From: Candidatus Kerfeldbacteria bacterium
Lineage (GTDB): Bacteria > Patescibacteriota > Patescibacteriia > SBBC01
Length of the DNA stretch: 13,023 bases
NCBI GenBank assembly: GCA_903854795.1
Contig: CAINXF010000068.1
Location: 1-13,023, forward strand
Direction of reading: 5' to 3'
Shown here: in pieces, positions 4,353 through 12,090 of the stretch
Numbering within the stretch: position 1 is the stretch's first letter
How the letters are laid out: every line of letters begins with the position of its first letter
The notes under the pieces: model-generated
The model's input: the letters and a program-made list of their open reading frames with translations, nothing else
The model's database searches: none
Told to the model about the DNA's origin: nothing
Position numbers and translations under genes: made by a program

Positions 4353-5312
4353 TCACTCGACGAGCGTGCCCACCTGCATGAGCGTCTCGCCGTCGACCAC
4401 GATGGTCGGTTCGTTGACGATCCCGTCGAGGTGGACCGGGACGTCGTTCACCCCGCCCATCGACATGTTGTTGCCGAACGCGAAGTGGCAGGTGCCGAAC
4501 ATCTTCTCGTCCAGCAGGATGTTGCCCACCGCATGGTCGACCGGCAACGTGCCGACGCCGAACTCGGCGAGGGTGAACGCCTTCGGACCGACCTGTTCCA
4601 GGATGCCCCGGAGCGTGTCGCCGTCAGCGCCGCCATCGATGTAGGTGGCGACACCCTTCTCGACGAGGATCGTGATGGGCGTGCTGAGCAGACCGATGCC
4701 CGCCATCGACACGTCGACCACGATGTGGCCGTTCGCCGAGCCCTCCGGCGGGGCGAAGAACGCCTCGCCCGGCGGCAGGTTGCCCTTCTTCCCAGGCTCG
4801 CTGAGCAGACCGCAGTCCTCGTAGACCTCGCGGTCGCCCCGCGAGAAGGTGAGGTCGGTACCCGACGGGCTGATCACGCGGATCGTGGTGCCGTTGCGAA
4901 GCGCCTCCGCGAGCTTCTTCGTGCGCTTGACGAGGACCGTGAGGTCCGCGTTGCCGAGCTGGGCGAAGATCTCGGGGGTGATGCTGGGCATCGTCGCCGC
5001 CCGACGACCGAACTCCTTCGTCGCGCGTCTCGTCGCCGCGGTGTGCGTGAGCGACATCGTCGTCGGCAGGATCATGACGTCCGACGCCGCCATCGCCGCG
5101 GCCACGGGCTCGGGCGGTTCATCGCCGTGCCGCGCGCGCGGGGACATCTCGAGGAAGAGCACGTCGCGGCAGTTGCCGGACGCGGCCTCGCGGAGCGCCG
5201 TACCGACCTCGAGCGTCACCGGATCGACGACGATCAGGAGGTTCTCCGTGGCCTTCAGGCCGAGGCAATCGAACAGCGCGATATGTGCCGCCTTCAGCAA
5301 TCTCCCATCCAT
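4353..5312 (-). CDS. M29/AmpS-like metallo-aminopeptidase (COG2309 type)
   Basis: 319 aa from ATG 5312, chosen because AAGGAG (5319-5324) lies 6 nt upstream; the longer frame to 5411 would run through its own promoter. The C-terminal half carries the metal-site pattern of thermophilic M29 aminopeptidases: E183 in PPGEAFFAP, E250 in AEFGVGT, H276 in GTCHFAFG, and H294-x-D296 in VHLDGI. These enzymes are cytoplasmic, use two metal ions and remove N-terminal residues from peptides. The same fold includes NicX-like ring-cleaving dioxygenases, so the substrate is not certain. The protein is shorter than AmpS/AmpT (~410 aa), and a Tyr expected from memory about 7 residues after the His is Met283. 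The role is probably peptide recycling. It has its own promoter and terminator. Confidence 0.75.
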   Translation of the reverse strand: MDGRLLKAAHIALFDCLGLKATENLLIVVDPVTLEVGTALREAASGNCRDVLFLEMSPRARHGDEPPEPVAAAMAASDVMILPTTMSLTHTAATRRATKEFGRRAATMPSITPEIFAQLGNADLTVLVKRTKKLAEALRNGTTIRVISPSGTDLTFSRGDREVYEDCGLLSEPGKKGNLPPGEAFFAPPEGSANGHIVVDVSMAGIGLLSTPITILVEKGVATYIDGGADGDTLRGILEQVGPKAFTLAEFGVGTLPVDHAVGNILLDEKMFGTCHFAFGNNMSMGGVNDVPVHLDGIVNEPTIVVDGETLMQVGTLVE

Positions 5313-5382
5313 GTGGGACTCCTTCTGCTGCGGTGGTAGTGCGGGTAGAGCCCAATTCGAGCTCCGGTGAACGAACGCGATG

Positions 5383-5411
5383 GTTGTAACAGTTTTAACG
5401 AAAAGAGTCAA
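5383..5411 (-). promoter_or_regulatory. Promoter of the aminopeptidase gene (TTGACT-N17-TACAAC)
   Basis: On the minus strand, TTGACT (5406-5411), 17-nt spacer, TACAAC (5383-5388) with an upstream TG forming an extended -10. Expected start about 5376, leader about 64 nt with a clear AAGGAG. Confidence 0.6.
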
Positions 5412-5433
5412 CTGTGGAAGCGCCGAAGATTAA

Positions 5434-5462
5434 TCGACGGTCGGTCGTTTCTTTGCTATCCT
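5434..5462 (+). promoter_or_regulatory. Promoter of the LiaF-like gene
   Basis: TCGACG (5434-5439), 17-nt spacer and TATCCT (5457-5462) preceded by TG-C, an extended -10. Predicted start about 5469, inside the palindrome at 5463-5474. Confidence 0.5.
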
Positions 5463-5474
5463 GAAAACGTTTTC
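5463..5474. promoter_or_regulatory. Perfect 12-bp palindrome at the predicted start of transcription
   Basis: GAAAACGTTTTC, with a central CG, directly follows the -10 box of the LiaF-like gene. Palindromes with a central CG and A/T-rich arms resemble LacI-family operators. No LacI-type gene is in the window, so the binding protein is unknown. Confidence 0.45.
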
Positions 5475-5493
5475 CACTATTGAGAACCAACTT

Positions 5494-6141
5494 ATGCGCA
5501 ATTACTTTGGATTCGTAATTATCCTTCTCGGCGTCGGGTTCCTGCTGCAGCAGTTCAACATCTCGTGGGCCGACAACGTAATGGGGCTCTGGTGGCCGCT
5601 CTCGATCATCGCCGTCGGACTGCTCGCGTGGCGCGGCAACCGACGCCACGTGTTCGGTCCGATGATCATCGTCCTCGTTGGCATCATCATGTTGATCGAT
5701 CAGACCAACCTGTTCAACCGCTCGGCATGGAACATCTTTTGGCCGATCGTCATCGTCCTCCTCGGCGCGCGTGTGCTGTTCGGCAAGGACTTTGGTCACA
5801 GGGGTATGCAGCAGGAAACCGGTGACGCGGACGCGAACGTGCTCTTCAGCGGCGTCGACCGAAAGGTTACCGGCACATTCGACAAGGGCTCGATCTCGGC
5901 GTGGTTTGGTGGGGCAAAGCTCGACCTGCGCGACGCACAGTTCGCTGACCAGGCGACGCTCAACGTATCGCTCGGATTCGGCGGGCTCGAGGTCTGGGTA
6001 CCGAAACACGTCCGCATCGTCACGAAGGTGACCCCGGTCCTCGGCGGCGTCGAGGACAAAACGCAGCAGGATCCGCAGGCCACCAAGACGCTCACGATCA
6101 CCGGCTCCGCGATGTGCGGCGGTGTCAGCGTGAAGAACTGA
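5494..6141 (+). CDS. LiaF-like envelope protein (four TM plus C-terminal beta domain)
   Basis: 215 aa from ATG 5494; no good Shine-Dalgarno. Four short TM segments lie at about residues 5-20, 31-46, 55-73 and 80-97, in the repeated WWP...IIAVGLL / FWPIVIVLLG style of LiaI/LiaF-like TM domains. After a short linker, residues ~115-215 form the LiaF C-terminal domain (PF09922-like): VLFSGVDRKV, FGGAKLDLRDA, LGFGGLEVWVP and LGGVEDKT repeats that would build a beta-solenoid-like sheet. In Firmicutes, LiaF restrains the LiaRS cell-envelope stress system; many bacteria have LiaF-like proteins without LiaRS, and no histidine kinase or response regulator is visible here. The gene lies 66 nt before the exporter/glycan cluster, suggesting an envelope role. 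Control may act through the palindrome at its start site. Confidence 0.8.
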   Translation: MRNYFGFVIILLGVGFLLQQFNISWADNVMGLWWPLSIIAVGLLAWRGNRRHVFGPMIIVLVGIIMLIDQTNLFNRSAWNIFWPIVIVLLGARVLFGKDFGHRGMQQETGDADANVLFSGVDRKVTGTFDKGSISAWFGGAKLDLRDAQFADQATLNVSLGFGGLEVWVPKHVRIVTKVTPVLGGVEDKTQQDPQATKTLTITGSAMCGGVSVKN

Positions 6142-6157
6142 CATCGGTAGCAGACTC

Positions 6158-6182
6158 GCGATTGGCGGAAGGTTGCTTTTTT
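6158..6182 (+). terminator. Possible weak terminator after the LiaF-like gene
   Basis: GCGATT (6158-6163) can pair with GGTTGC (6171-6176), three of the six pairs being G-U, followed directly by six T (6177-6182). The stem is weak, so read-through into the ABC genes is likely. Confidence 0.3.
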
Positions 6183-6201
6183 CGCTTGTTTCAGGTACAA
6201 T
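6173..6201 (+). promoter_or_regulatory. Promoter of the exporter/glycan cluster; leaderless start predicted
   Basis: TTGCTT (6173-6178, weak -35), 17-nt spacer, TACAAT (6196-6201). The expected start falls on or next to the GTG codon at 6208, with no room for a Shine-Dalgarno. Confidence 0.55.
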
Positions 6202-6207
6202 ATTTCA

Positions 6208-7002
6208 GTGAAAAAATACATCGCCGTCTTCAACACGGCGCTCCAGAACGCGATCACGTGGCGCGGTCAATTGTGGTTCAACACCATCCTGAACGCATTG
6301 CCGTTCATCGCATATTACTACCTTTGGACCACGGTGTTCGCGAATCGCGGTACGACCGCAGGGTTCAGCTACGACACGCTTCTCACGTACTCGGTGGTCG
6401 CGCTCATCTTTAATCGTGTGACGAGCGTCTCGCCCGAGTATGGCATCATGGAGAACATTCGCGAAGGTTCGCTCACGAAGTACCTCGTCCAACCGATATC
6501 GTACTTCGGTTACTACTGGGCCAGCCGCACGGCGTCCCGGACATTTGTATTCTTGGTTTCACTCCCAATGCTCGCCGTGATTCTCTACGTACTGCGACAT
6601 CACCTTCAGGTGCCGGCACACGGTTGGCAGTGGGCACTGTTCCTCGCCTCGGTACCGGTCGCGTACGGTCTACAATTCGTATTCGGACTGTTTCTCGGCT
6701 TCCTGACGTTCTGGATTCTCGAAGCGCGCTACTTCCAACTCGTGAAAGGCCTCGTCGTACGGTTTTTCTCGGGCGTGTTACTGCCGTTCGCGTTCTTTCC
6801 ACACTCGGTGCAGACCGTGCTCGGACTTCTGCCGTTCAAGTTCCTCGCGTCGTTCCCTGTGAACATCTACCTCGGCAAGACGAACGCGACCGACGCGCTC
6901 ATCGGCATTGCCACAGGAATCGTCTGGATCGTCGCGCTGCACTGGCTTGCTCGTCGAATGTGGCTCAATGGGTTGAAGCGATATGTTGCAGTGGGGCACT
7001 GA
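6208..7002 (+). CDS. ABC-2 type exporter permease (COG4587-like)
   Basis: 264 aa from GTG 6208, encoding MKKYIAVFNTAL; the upstream TACAAT supports this start. It has about six TM helices. The stretch YGIMENIREGSLTKYLVQPISYFGYY (about residues 77-102), between TM2 and TM3, is the conserved cytoplasmic loop of the ABC-2 subfamily in which two unlike permeases work with one COG4586-type ATPase. It would form a heterodimer with the product of 7004-7792 in the cytoplasmic membrane, powered by the 7827-8813 ATPase. The substrate is not known for this family; the following glycan genes suggest a lipid or sugar-linked compound. This is the first gene of the cluster. Confidence 0.85.
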   Translation: MKKYIAVFNTALQNAITWRGQLWFNTILNALPFIAYYYLWTTVFANRGTTAGFSYDTLLTYSVVALIFNRVTSVSPEYGIMENIREGSLTKYLVQPISYFGYYWASRTASRTFVFLVSLPMLAVILYVLRHHLQVPAHGWQWALFLASVPVAYGLQFVFGLFLGFLTFWILEARYFQLVKGLVVRFFSGVLLPFAFFPHSVQTVLGLLPFKFLASFPVNIYLGKTNATDALIGIATGIVWIVALHWLARRMWLNGLKRYVAVGH

Positions 7003-7003
7003 C

Positions 7004-7792
7004 ATGAAACGATACTTCAAACTGCTCTGGCTGTTCATCAAGACGAGCGTCATCCGCGAGATGGAGTTCCGCTCGGGATTTTTTTCGTTGACCGCCGTAC
7101 TGTTCCTTTCGACGTTCATCACCGTCGCGTTCTTCTCGGTGCTCTACGGTTCAGTCACGTCGATCCATGGTTGGTCGTACGGCGAGGCGCTGTTTCTCCT
7201 CGGCACGTACTTCCTGGTCGATAACCTGACCTCGGCGTTGTTCTACCGGAACTTCTCGCGCGTCTCGGACTACATCAATGAAGGTAACCTCGACCTATTG
7301 CTCACGAAGCCCGTCGACCCACAGTTCACCATGACGACACGCTACACCGGTGTGTCCGACCTGCTCAACGTGGTCACCTCGTTCATCATCATGGGCGTCG
7401 CTCTCGGTAAACTGCATCTTACGGTGACGTTCTTCGGCGTCGTCGGGTATCTCTCGCTGATACTGCTCGCAATCGCGATCGTGTATTCGATGTGGCTTGC
7501 CGTGTCGCTACTATCGTTCTGGCTCACACAGATTGACGATCTCCAGGACCTTTGGAGCGGGTTCTATGAGTTCGCGAAGTACCCGCCGGACATCTTCTTC
7601 GGACCGGCCCGCCTGCTCTTCACGTTCGCGATCCCGATCCTCACCATCGTCGCGTTCCCAGCCGAATTCATCCTGCACCGCGTTGGTCCCTCGTCGATCC
7701 TGGTCAACCTCGCGATCGCGGTCATCCTGCTCACAATCACCAGAATATTTTGGAATATCGGGCTTCGACGCTACGGATCTGCGTCGAGCTGA
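7004..7792 (+). CDS. ABC-2 type exporter permease (COG3694-like)
   Basis: 262 aa from ATG 7004, one base after the stop of the first permease; the frame is open further upstream, but an earlier start would overlap that gene. The pattern mirrors the first permease: a positively charged N-terminus, about six TM helices and the cytoplasmic loop YINEGNLDLLLTKPVDPQF (about residues 92-110), which corresponds to IREGSLTKYLVQPIS in its partner. This loop pattern marks the second permease of the COG4586/4587/3694 set. Start-stop proximity implies translational coupling. It probably dimerises with its neighbour; substrate unknown. Confidence 0.85.
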   Translation: MKRYFKLLWLFIKTSVIREMEFRSGFFSLTAVLFLSTFITVAFFSVLYGSVTSIHGWSYGEALFLLGTYFLVDNLTSALFYRNFSRVSDYINEGNLDLLLTKPVDPQFTMTTRYTGVSDLLNVVTSFIIMGVALGKLHLTVTFFGVVGYLSLILLAIAIVYSMWLAVSLLSFWLTQIDDLQDLWSGFYEFAKYPPDIFFGPARLLFTFAIPILTIVAFPAEFILHRVGPSSILVNLAIAVILLTITRIFWNIGLRRYGSASS

Positions 7793-7817
7793 CAGGAACT
7801 GGCTTTTCAATTACACT
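7789..7817 (+). promoter_or_regulatory. Internal promoter before the ABC ATPase gene
   Basis: CTGACA (7789-7794, five of six consensus bases), 17-nt spacer, TACACT (7812-7817). The -35 overlaps the stop codon of the second permease. The -10 ends 9 nt before ATG 7827, so the transcript would be leaderless or nearly so. It could raise expression of the ATPase and the glycan genes independently of the permeases. Confidence 0.45.
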
Positions 7818-7826
7818 ACACATGCT

Positions 7827-8813
7827 ATGGCGATTATCGAAGTAAAGGACCTGAAGAAAACATACACGTACCATAAAAAGGCGCCGGGCCTTTTGAATTC
7901 GATGAAATCGTTGTTCAAACGCGAGACGCTTACGACAGAGGCAGTGAAAGGGATAAACTTCACCGTCGAGGAAGGTGAGCTCGTCGGGTTCCTCGGACCG
8001 AACGGCGCCGGTAAGACGACGACGCTCAAGATGCTGGCGGGTATTTTGTATCCCACGTCCGGAACGGCGACCGTCCTCGGCTACACGCCGTGGGAACGCA
8101 AGTCGGTCTACCAGAAGCAGTTCTCGATCGTCATGGGCCAGAAGAACCAGCTGTGGTGGGACCTGCCGGCCATGGAATCGTTCCTGCTCAACAAGGAGAT
8201 TTACGAGATCCCTGACGACCAGTTTCGTCGCACCCTCGACGAGCTTTCGACGCTTCTCGACCTGAACGACGTGCTCGACGTGCAGGTGCGGAAGCTATCG
8301 CTCGGCCAGCGCATGAAAGCTGAGCTCACTGCGGCGCTCCTGCACAGCCCGAAGGTGCTCTTCCTCGACGAGCCAACGATCGGCCTCGACGTCGTGTCCC
8401 AGCAACGCATGCGCGACTTCGTCAGGTCCTACAACGACCAGAAGAAGACCACGATCATCCTCACCTCGCACTACATGGAGGATGTCGCCGCACTCGCGAA
8501 ACGCGTCGTCATCATCAACCAAGGCGCCGTGTTCTATGACGGTCCGCTCACGGGGCTCGTCTCAAAGATCAACCAGGTCAAGACGGTCCGCATGACGTTC
8601 ACGGGTGATGTGCCGAAGGAATCGGTCGTGAAATTCGGCGAGGTCGTCGAGCACACGCTTCGCACCGCGACACTCCGCGTTCCACGGGCTGACTCGACCC
8701 GACGCACCGCAACCATGCTCAACGAGCTTCCGATTGATGACATCACGATCGAGGAGGAACCAATCGACGACATCATCCGTCAGATATTTTTGGACAATGC
8801 CCGTGCAACCTGA
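7827..8813 (+). CDS. ABC transporter ATPase (COG4586-like)
   Basis: 328 aa from ATG 7827, 34 nt after the second permease; the frame extends to 7497, but that part overlaps the permease and is not protein-like. All nucleotide-binding motifs are present: Walker A GPNGAGKT 57-64, Q-loop Q105, signature LSLGQ 157-161, Walker B KVLFLDE ending at D181-E182 and H-loop H215. An insert at about residues 15-36 (YHKKAPGLLNSMKSLFKRETLTTE) between the first strand and Walker A is typical of the COG4586 group. The ~85-residue tail is too short for the sugar-binding domain of Wzt-type O-antigen exporters. It hydrolyses ATP to drive export by the two permeases. The end overlaps the next gene by 17 nt. Confidence 0.93.
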   Translation: MAIIEVKDLKKTYTYHKKAPGLLNSMKSLFKRETLTTEAVKGINFTVEEGELVGFLGPNGAGKTTTLKMLAGILYPTSGTATVLGYTPWERKSVYQKQFSIVMGQKNQLWWDLPAMESFLLNKEIYEIPDDQFRRTLDELSTLLDLNDVLDVQVRKLSLGQRMKAELTAALLHSPKVLFLDEPTIGLDVVSQQRMRDFVRSYNDQKKTTIILTSHYMEDVAALAKRVVIINQGAVFYDGPLTGLVSKINQVKTVRMTFTGDVPKESVVKFGEVVEHTLRTATLRVPRADSTRRTATMLNELPIDDITIEEEPIDDIIRQIFLDNARAT

Positions 8814-9669
8814 GATCACCGCTATCATCGTCAGCTATAACGCCTGCGAGGAGCTCAGGAAGTGTCTCACATCACTTTTGACATCTACTGGCATCACGCT
8901 ACACATCACGGTCGTTGATAACGCATCGACCGAGGGCAACGTCGATTTGGTCCGGAAGATTTTTCCGCACGTCAGGTTGATCGTCAACGAATCGAACAGG
9001 GGATTTGCCGCTGCCGTGAACCAAGGCATCACGGATGCCATCGGTAACGTCATCCTGATCAATCCCGACCTCACGGTCATGCCCGACACCATCGCGACGT
9101 TGCAACGGACGCTCGACGTAAATCCTGCCGTGGGCATCATCGGACCGAAACTTGCGTATCCCGATGGTACGCACCAACCGTCGGTGAAAAGGTTCCCCGA
9201 TTGGTTCGACTTGTTCCTCATACTTTCGAAGGTCCCGAACTTCATGCCGAGCCTTTCGCGCGTCTACAATGGGTTGACGGTCGACTACGAAAAGGAACAG
9301 CTTGTCGACCAGGTCATGGGCTCATGTTTCCTCATCCGTCGTGCCGCACTCGACGCGGTCGGGTCGTTCGACGAGGGGTTCTGGATGTGGTTCGAGGAGG
9401 TCGACTTCTGCAAGCGCGCGCTCGCCAAAGGATGGACCACGATGTACACGCCCGCGACCCACGCGGTCCACGTCCGCGCTGCGAGCACCACGCAATCGAC
9501 CGCACAGAAGCAACGCATCCTTCGCAACAGTATCCTTCACTACAGCACGAAGTACTTCGGCGCCATGCGGACGAAGATGCTGGCACCGGCCGAGTTTATG
9601 AGCGTGATCACTGGCATCGTTGGCGACCAGTACAAATTGGTGAAGCCCTACAAAGCGAAAGACCTCTAG
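8797..9669 (+). CDS. Glycosyltransferase family 2 (COG1216-like)
   Basis: 290 aa from ATG 8797, overlapping the ATPase gene by 17 nt in another frame; a longer open frame to 8734 would overlap further. GT-A fold features: ITAIIVSYNA at the N-terminus, VDNAST (about 40-45), N-P-D at 89-91 as the metal/nucleotide-sugar motif, the acceptor-side GSCFLIRR (175-182) and FDEGFWMWFEEVDFCKRA (191-208) with the catalytic Glu/Asp group. This arrangement is typical of rhamnosyl- and related transferases of the cell surface. It has no TM helix, so it acts at the cytoplasmic face of the membrane. It transfers a sugar from a nucleotide donor to a growing glycan; donor and acceptor cannot be read from the sequence. 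Confidence 0.92.
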   Translation: MPVQPEITAIIVSYNACEELRKCLTSLLTSTGITLHITVVDNASTEGNVDLVRKIFPHVRLIVNESNRGFAAAVNQGITDAIGNVILINPDLTVMPDTIATLQRTLDVNPAVGIIGPKLAYPDGTHQPSVKRFPDWFDLFLILSKVPNFMPSLSRVYNGLTVDYEKEQLVDQVMGSCFLIRRAALDAVGSFDEGFWMWFEEVDFCKRALAKGWTTMYTPATHAVHVRAASTTQSTAQKQRILRNSILHYSTKYFGAMRTKMLAPAEFMSVITGIVGDQYKLVKPYKAKDL

Positions 9670-9671
9670 CT

Positions 9672-10607
9672 ATGCGCCCTTCCTTCGTCTGTCCCGTGTG
9701 CCATGCCACATTGAGCGACAATGTGTGCGCTTCATGCGGTGAGCGTTACCGCACTGAGCATGGCATCCCGGTGCTGATCGCCCAACGGTTCATCGACGCG
9801 TTCAAGGAGACTGAGCAACACTTTCACGACGAGCTGTCGGAATCGGCCGTGCGCAAGAGCGTACAGGGCCGTAATTCCGCGTTCCATACGCAGTTCGAGG
9901 CGCCGATGTACGCGCTCCCGGAGGGATCGACTGTGCTCGAGGTTGCCTGCGGCACGCGCGTCGACGGCATCGAGGTCGCGTCACACGGCAAGTTGGTGAC
10001 CTCGATCGACCTCTCGCCGGATGCCGTCGCCCACGCGGCCGAGCTCGCTGCGCATAGTGGCGTTGCCAATATGATGCAGTTTGCTGCTGCCGATGCCGAA
10101 CATTTGCCGTTTGTCGACGGCGTCTTCGCGGCGACGTTCGTAGCAGCATCGTTCCATCATTTTCCGAACCAACGCGCGGCGCTCAAGGAGATGAAGCGTG
10201 TTACGAAACCCGGCGGCTACGTTATCTGGGGTGTCGAACCGGCGTCTTGGCCGTACCGCACGGTGTACCGCCTGCTCACGCCAGCCAAGCGCTTCATCAG
10301 AGCACATCGCGCGCGCCAGTTCAATTCGATTGCCGATGACACGACCGAAGGTTACACTGAGCTGCAGATTCGTACGCTCTTCGCCGAAGCAGGACTCACC
10401 ATCACGAACTTACGGCGAGTGAAGATGCTTAGTGAGCTTTATGATTCGTCGGTGCGACTTGTCGGACGTCTTGTCAAGCGACCACTGCAATCGTCACGTC
10501 CGGTTGACCATGCGCTTGCACGGATCGACGCAGTGCTCTGCGCTGTGCCGCTCTTGAACCGTCTTGCGTGGCATTTCAACGTCATCAGTGTGGTCCCGAC
10601 GAAATAA
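9672..10607 (+). CDS. SAM-dependent methyltransferase with N-terminal zinc ribbon
   Basis: 311 aa from ATG 9672, 2 nt after the previous stop; the open frame extends to 9201 but overlaps the glycosyltransferase. Residues 7-22 hold C7-x2-C10 and C19-x2-C22, a Trm112-like zinc ribbon as often seen ahead of methyltransferase domains. The class I (Methyltransf_11-type) domain follows: motif I VLEVACGTR at 88-96, acidic SIDLS with D113, ADAEHLPF at about 140-147, and VTKPGGYVIW at about 177-186. Motif I has Arg where the third Gly of GxGxG is usual. The C-terminal ~100 residues are basic and unassigned. Sitting between two glycan genes, it may methylate a sugar or lipid carrier; tRNA or rRNA targets are not excluded. 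Confidence 0.88.
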   Translation: MRPSFVCPVCHATLSDNVCASCGERYRTEHGIPVLIAQRFIDAFKETEQHFHDELSESAVRKSVQGRNSAFHTQFEAPMYALPEGSTVLEVACGTRVDGIEVASHGKLVTSIDLSPDAVAHAAELAAHSGVANMMQFAAADAEHLPFVDGVFAATFVAASFHHFPNQRAALKEMKRVTKPGGYVIWGVEPASWPYRTVYRLLTPAKRFIRAHRARQFNSIADDTTEGYTELQIRTLFAEAGLTITNLRRVKMLSELYDSSVRLVGRLVKRPLQSSRPVDHALARIDAVLCAVPLLNRLAWHFNVISVVPTK

Positions 10608-10608
10608 C

Positions 10609-12090
10609 ATGCATTTTCCACTTCCCACATTCAAGACGTACTGCATCCTGTCGGCAGCGCTCGTCGTTAACGAGGTATGTTCGTACTTCGGCTACCTTCG
10701 CCAACCGATCGGCATTGTATGTTTCGCGCTCATCGTCGCCGCAACGATCGTCCTGGCATGGAAACGACTCGAGTGGGGACTCGCGATCGTGCTCGCGGAG
10801 CTATTCATCGGCGGCAAGGGATACCTCTATAGCATCCACGTCGGCGGCTTCACGCTTTCGATTCGCATCGCGCTCTTTTGCGCGATCGCTCTGGTGTGGC
10901 TCGTTCGGTACCGTGCGAGATCGGATTGGCGTACGCTGCCCACGTTGTTGAAGTGGAGCGCGTTGGTCCTCGGCACGTTCGTCTTCTGGGGCGTCATCCA
11001 TGGCATTGTCGCGCACCATGGTCTCCAAGCGGTCTACCTGGACGCGAACGCGTATTTGTTTTTCTTTCTGATCGTCGTGCTACTCGCGCCGTCGATCGAC
11101 TGGAGGCGTTTCAGCCCGACCATAATCGCGCTCATGGCGGCTGCGGCGACAGTTCTTGGCCTCAAGAGCGTGGTGAGTCTCGGTATGTTTGCGCACTTCA
11201 ACGTGAATGGTCTCGCGCAGTACTACCGCTGGATCCGGAACACCGGGGTAGGGGAGATTGCCTACATCAGTGGCGCTTCATACCGCGTATTTTTCCAAAG
11301 TCAGATCTACGGACTTTTCGCACTATTGATTCTCGCGCCCTTCGTACTACCGAAAAAAGGTGTGCGCACGCGTGACAACCTGTGGCTCCTCGTACCGATG
11401 ACGCTTGGCCTGACCGCGGTGATCGTGTCGTTATCAAGGAGTTTTTGGGTCGGTGGCGCGATCGCGGTCGTAGTCGGTGCGATCGGTGGCTTCATCAAGT
11501 ACCGCTGGAATGTTAAGCAGTTTCTCAGCATTCTTGGTTTGAGTGTTATTATGTTCGGCGTTGCGTATACGCTCATGTCGTGGTCGTTGAACTTCCCATA
11601 CCCGTATTCGTTCTCACGTGGTGGTGCCACCAATAATTTGATCAAAGAGCGGTTCTCACATTTCGGCGGTGAAGCGGCGGCGTCGAGTCGATTACAGATG
11701 CTTGGCCCGCTGACCGACGCAATCAAACGCAATCCGCTGTTTGGTTCCGGGTTCGCGACGTACGTCACGTACCAAAGCAATGACCCTCGTCAGGTCCAAT
11801 CAGCGTCAAAAGGCATCTACACGACCGATGCCTTCGAGCTCGGGTACCTCGACATTTTCCTCAAGATCGGTGCGTTTGGTCTGATGGCGTACGGGTTTCT
11901 TCTTATGGTAATTCTTTACAAACTCTGGCGCATACGCTCGGACGTAGCGTTCGGCGCACTGCTTGCAGTCATCGCACTCATGGGCGTGCATCTTACGACG
12001 CCATACCTCAACCACCCGCTCGGCATCGGACTCCTGCTGATCGCTGTCGTCGTCGCGTTCGTCGTACCAACTGAGCCAAAGCCCGTATGA
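10609..12090 (+). CDS. O-antigen ligase/polymerase family membrane protein
   Basis: 493 aa from ATG 10609, one base after the previous stop, without a Shine-Dalgarno. It has about ten to twelve TM helices, with a large loop around residues 330-420. In that loop, SRLQMLGPLTDAIKRNPLFGSGFATYVTYQ matches the Wzy_C region (PF04932) shared by O-antigen ligase WaaL and polymerase Wzy. These integral membrane enzymes join undecaprenyl-linked glycans to each other or to an acceptor on the outer face of the membrane; sequence alone does not separate ligase from polymerase or from protein O-glycosylating relatives. Its place between glycosyltransferase genes supports a surface-glycan role. Confidence 0.88.
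   Translation: MHFPLPTFKTYCILSAALVVNEVCSYFGYLRQPIGIVCFALIVAATIVLAWKRLEWGLAIVLAELFIGGKGYLYSIHVGGFTLSIRIALFCAIALVWLVRYRARSDWRTLPTLLKWSALVLGTFVFWGVIHGIVAHHGLQAVYLDANAYLFFFLIVVLLAPSIDWRRFSPTIIALMAAAATVLGLKSVVSLGMFAHFNVNGLAQYYRWIRNTGVGEIAYISGASYRVFFQSQIYGLFALLILAPFVLPKKGVRTRDNLWLLVPMTLGLTAVIVSLSRSFWVGGAIAVVVGAIGGFIKYRWNVKQFLSILGLSVIMFGVAYTLMSWSLNFPYPYSFSRGGATNNLIKERFSHFGGEAAASSRLQMLGPLTDAIKRNPLFGSGFATYVTYQSNDPRQVQSASKGIYTTDAFELGYLDIFLKIGAFGLMAYGFLLMVILYKLWRIRSDVAFGALLAVIALMGVHLTTPYLNHPLGIGLLLIAVVVAFVVPTEPKPV

Noticed and set aside
4338..5339. 333-codon open frame on the plus strand
   Set aside because: It lies opposite the aminopeptidase gene and is extremely rich in Arg, Asp and Glu, with no domain-like pattern. 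The minus-strand gene has conserved metal ligands, a ribosome site, promoter and terminator.
5395..6144. 249-codon minus-strand open frame opposite the LiaF-like gene
   Set aside because: The composition is charged and shadow-like; the plus-strand protein has clear TM segments and the LiaF C-terminal pattern.
7497..7826. N-terminal extension of the ATPase frame
   Set aside because: The extension overlaps the second permease and is Ser/Arg-rich, unlike protein. The ABC domain begins properly at ATG 7827.
9201..9671. N-terminal extension of the methyltransferase frame
   Set aside because: It overlaps the first GT2 gene, whose catalytic motifs are intact; the zinc ribbon starts right after ATG 9672.
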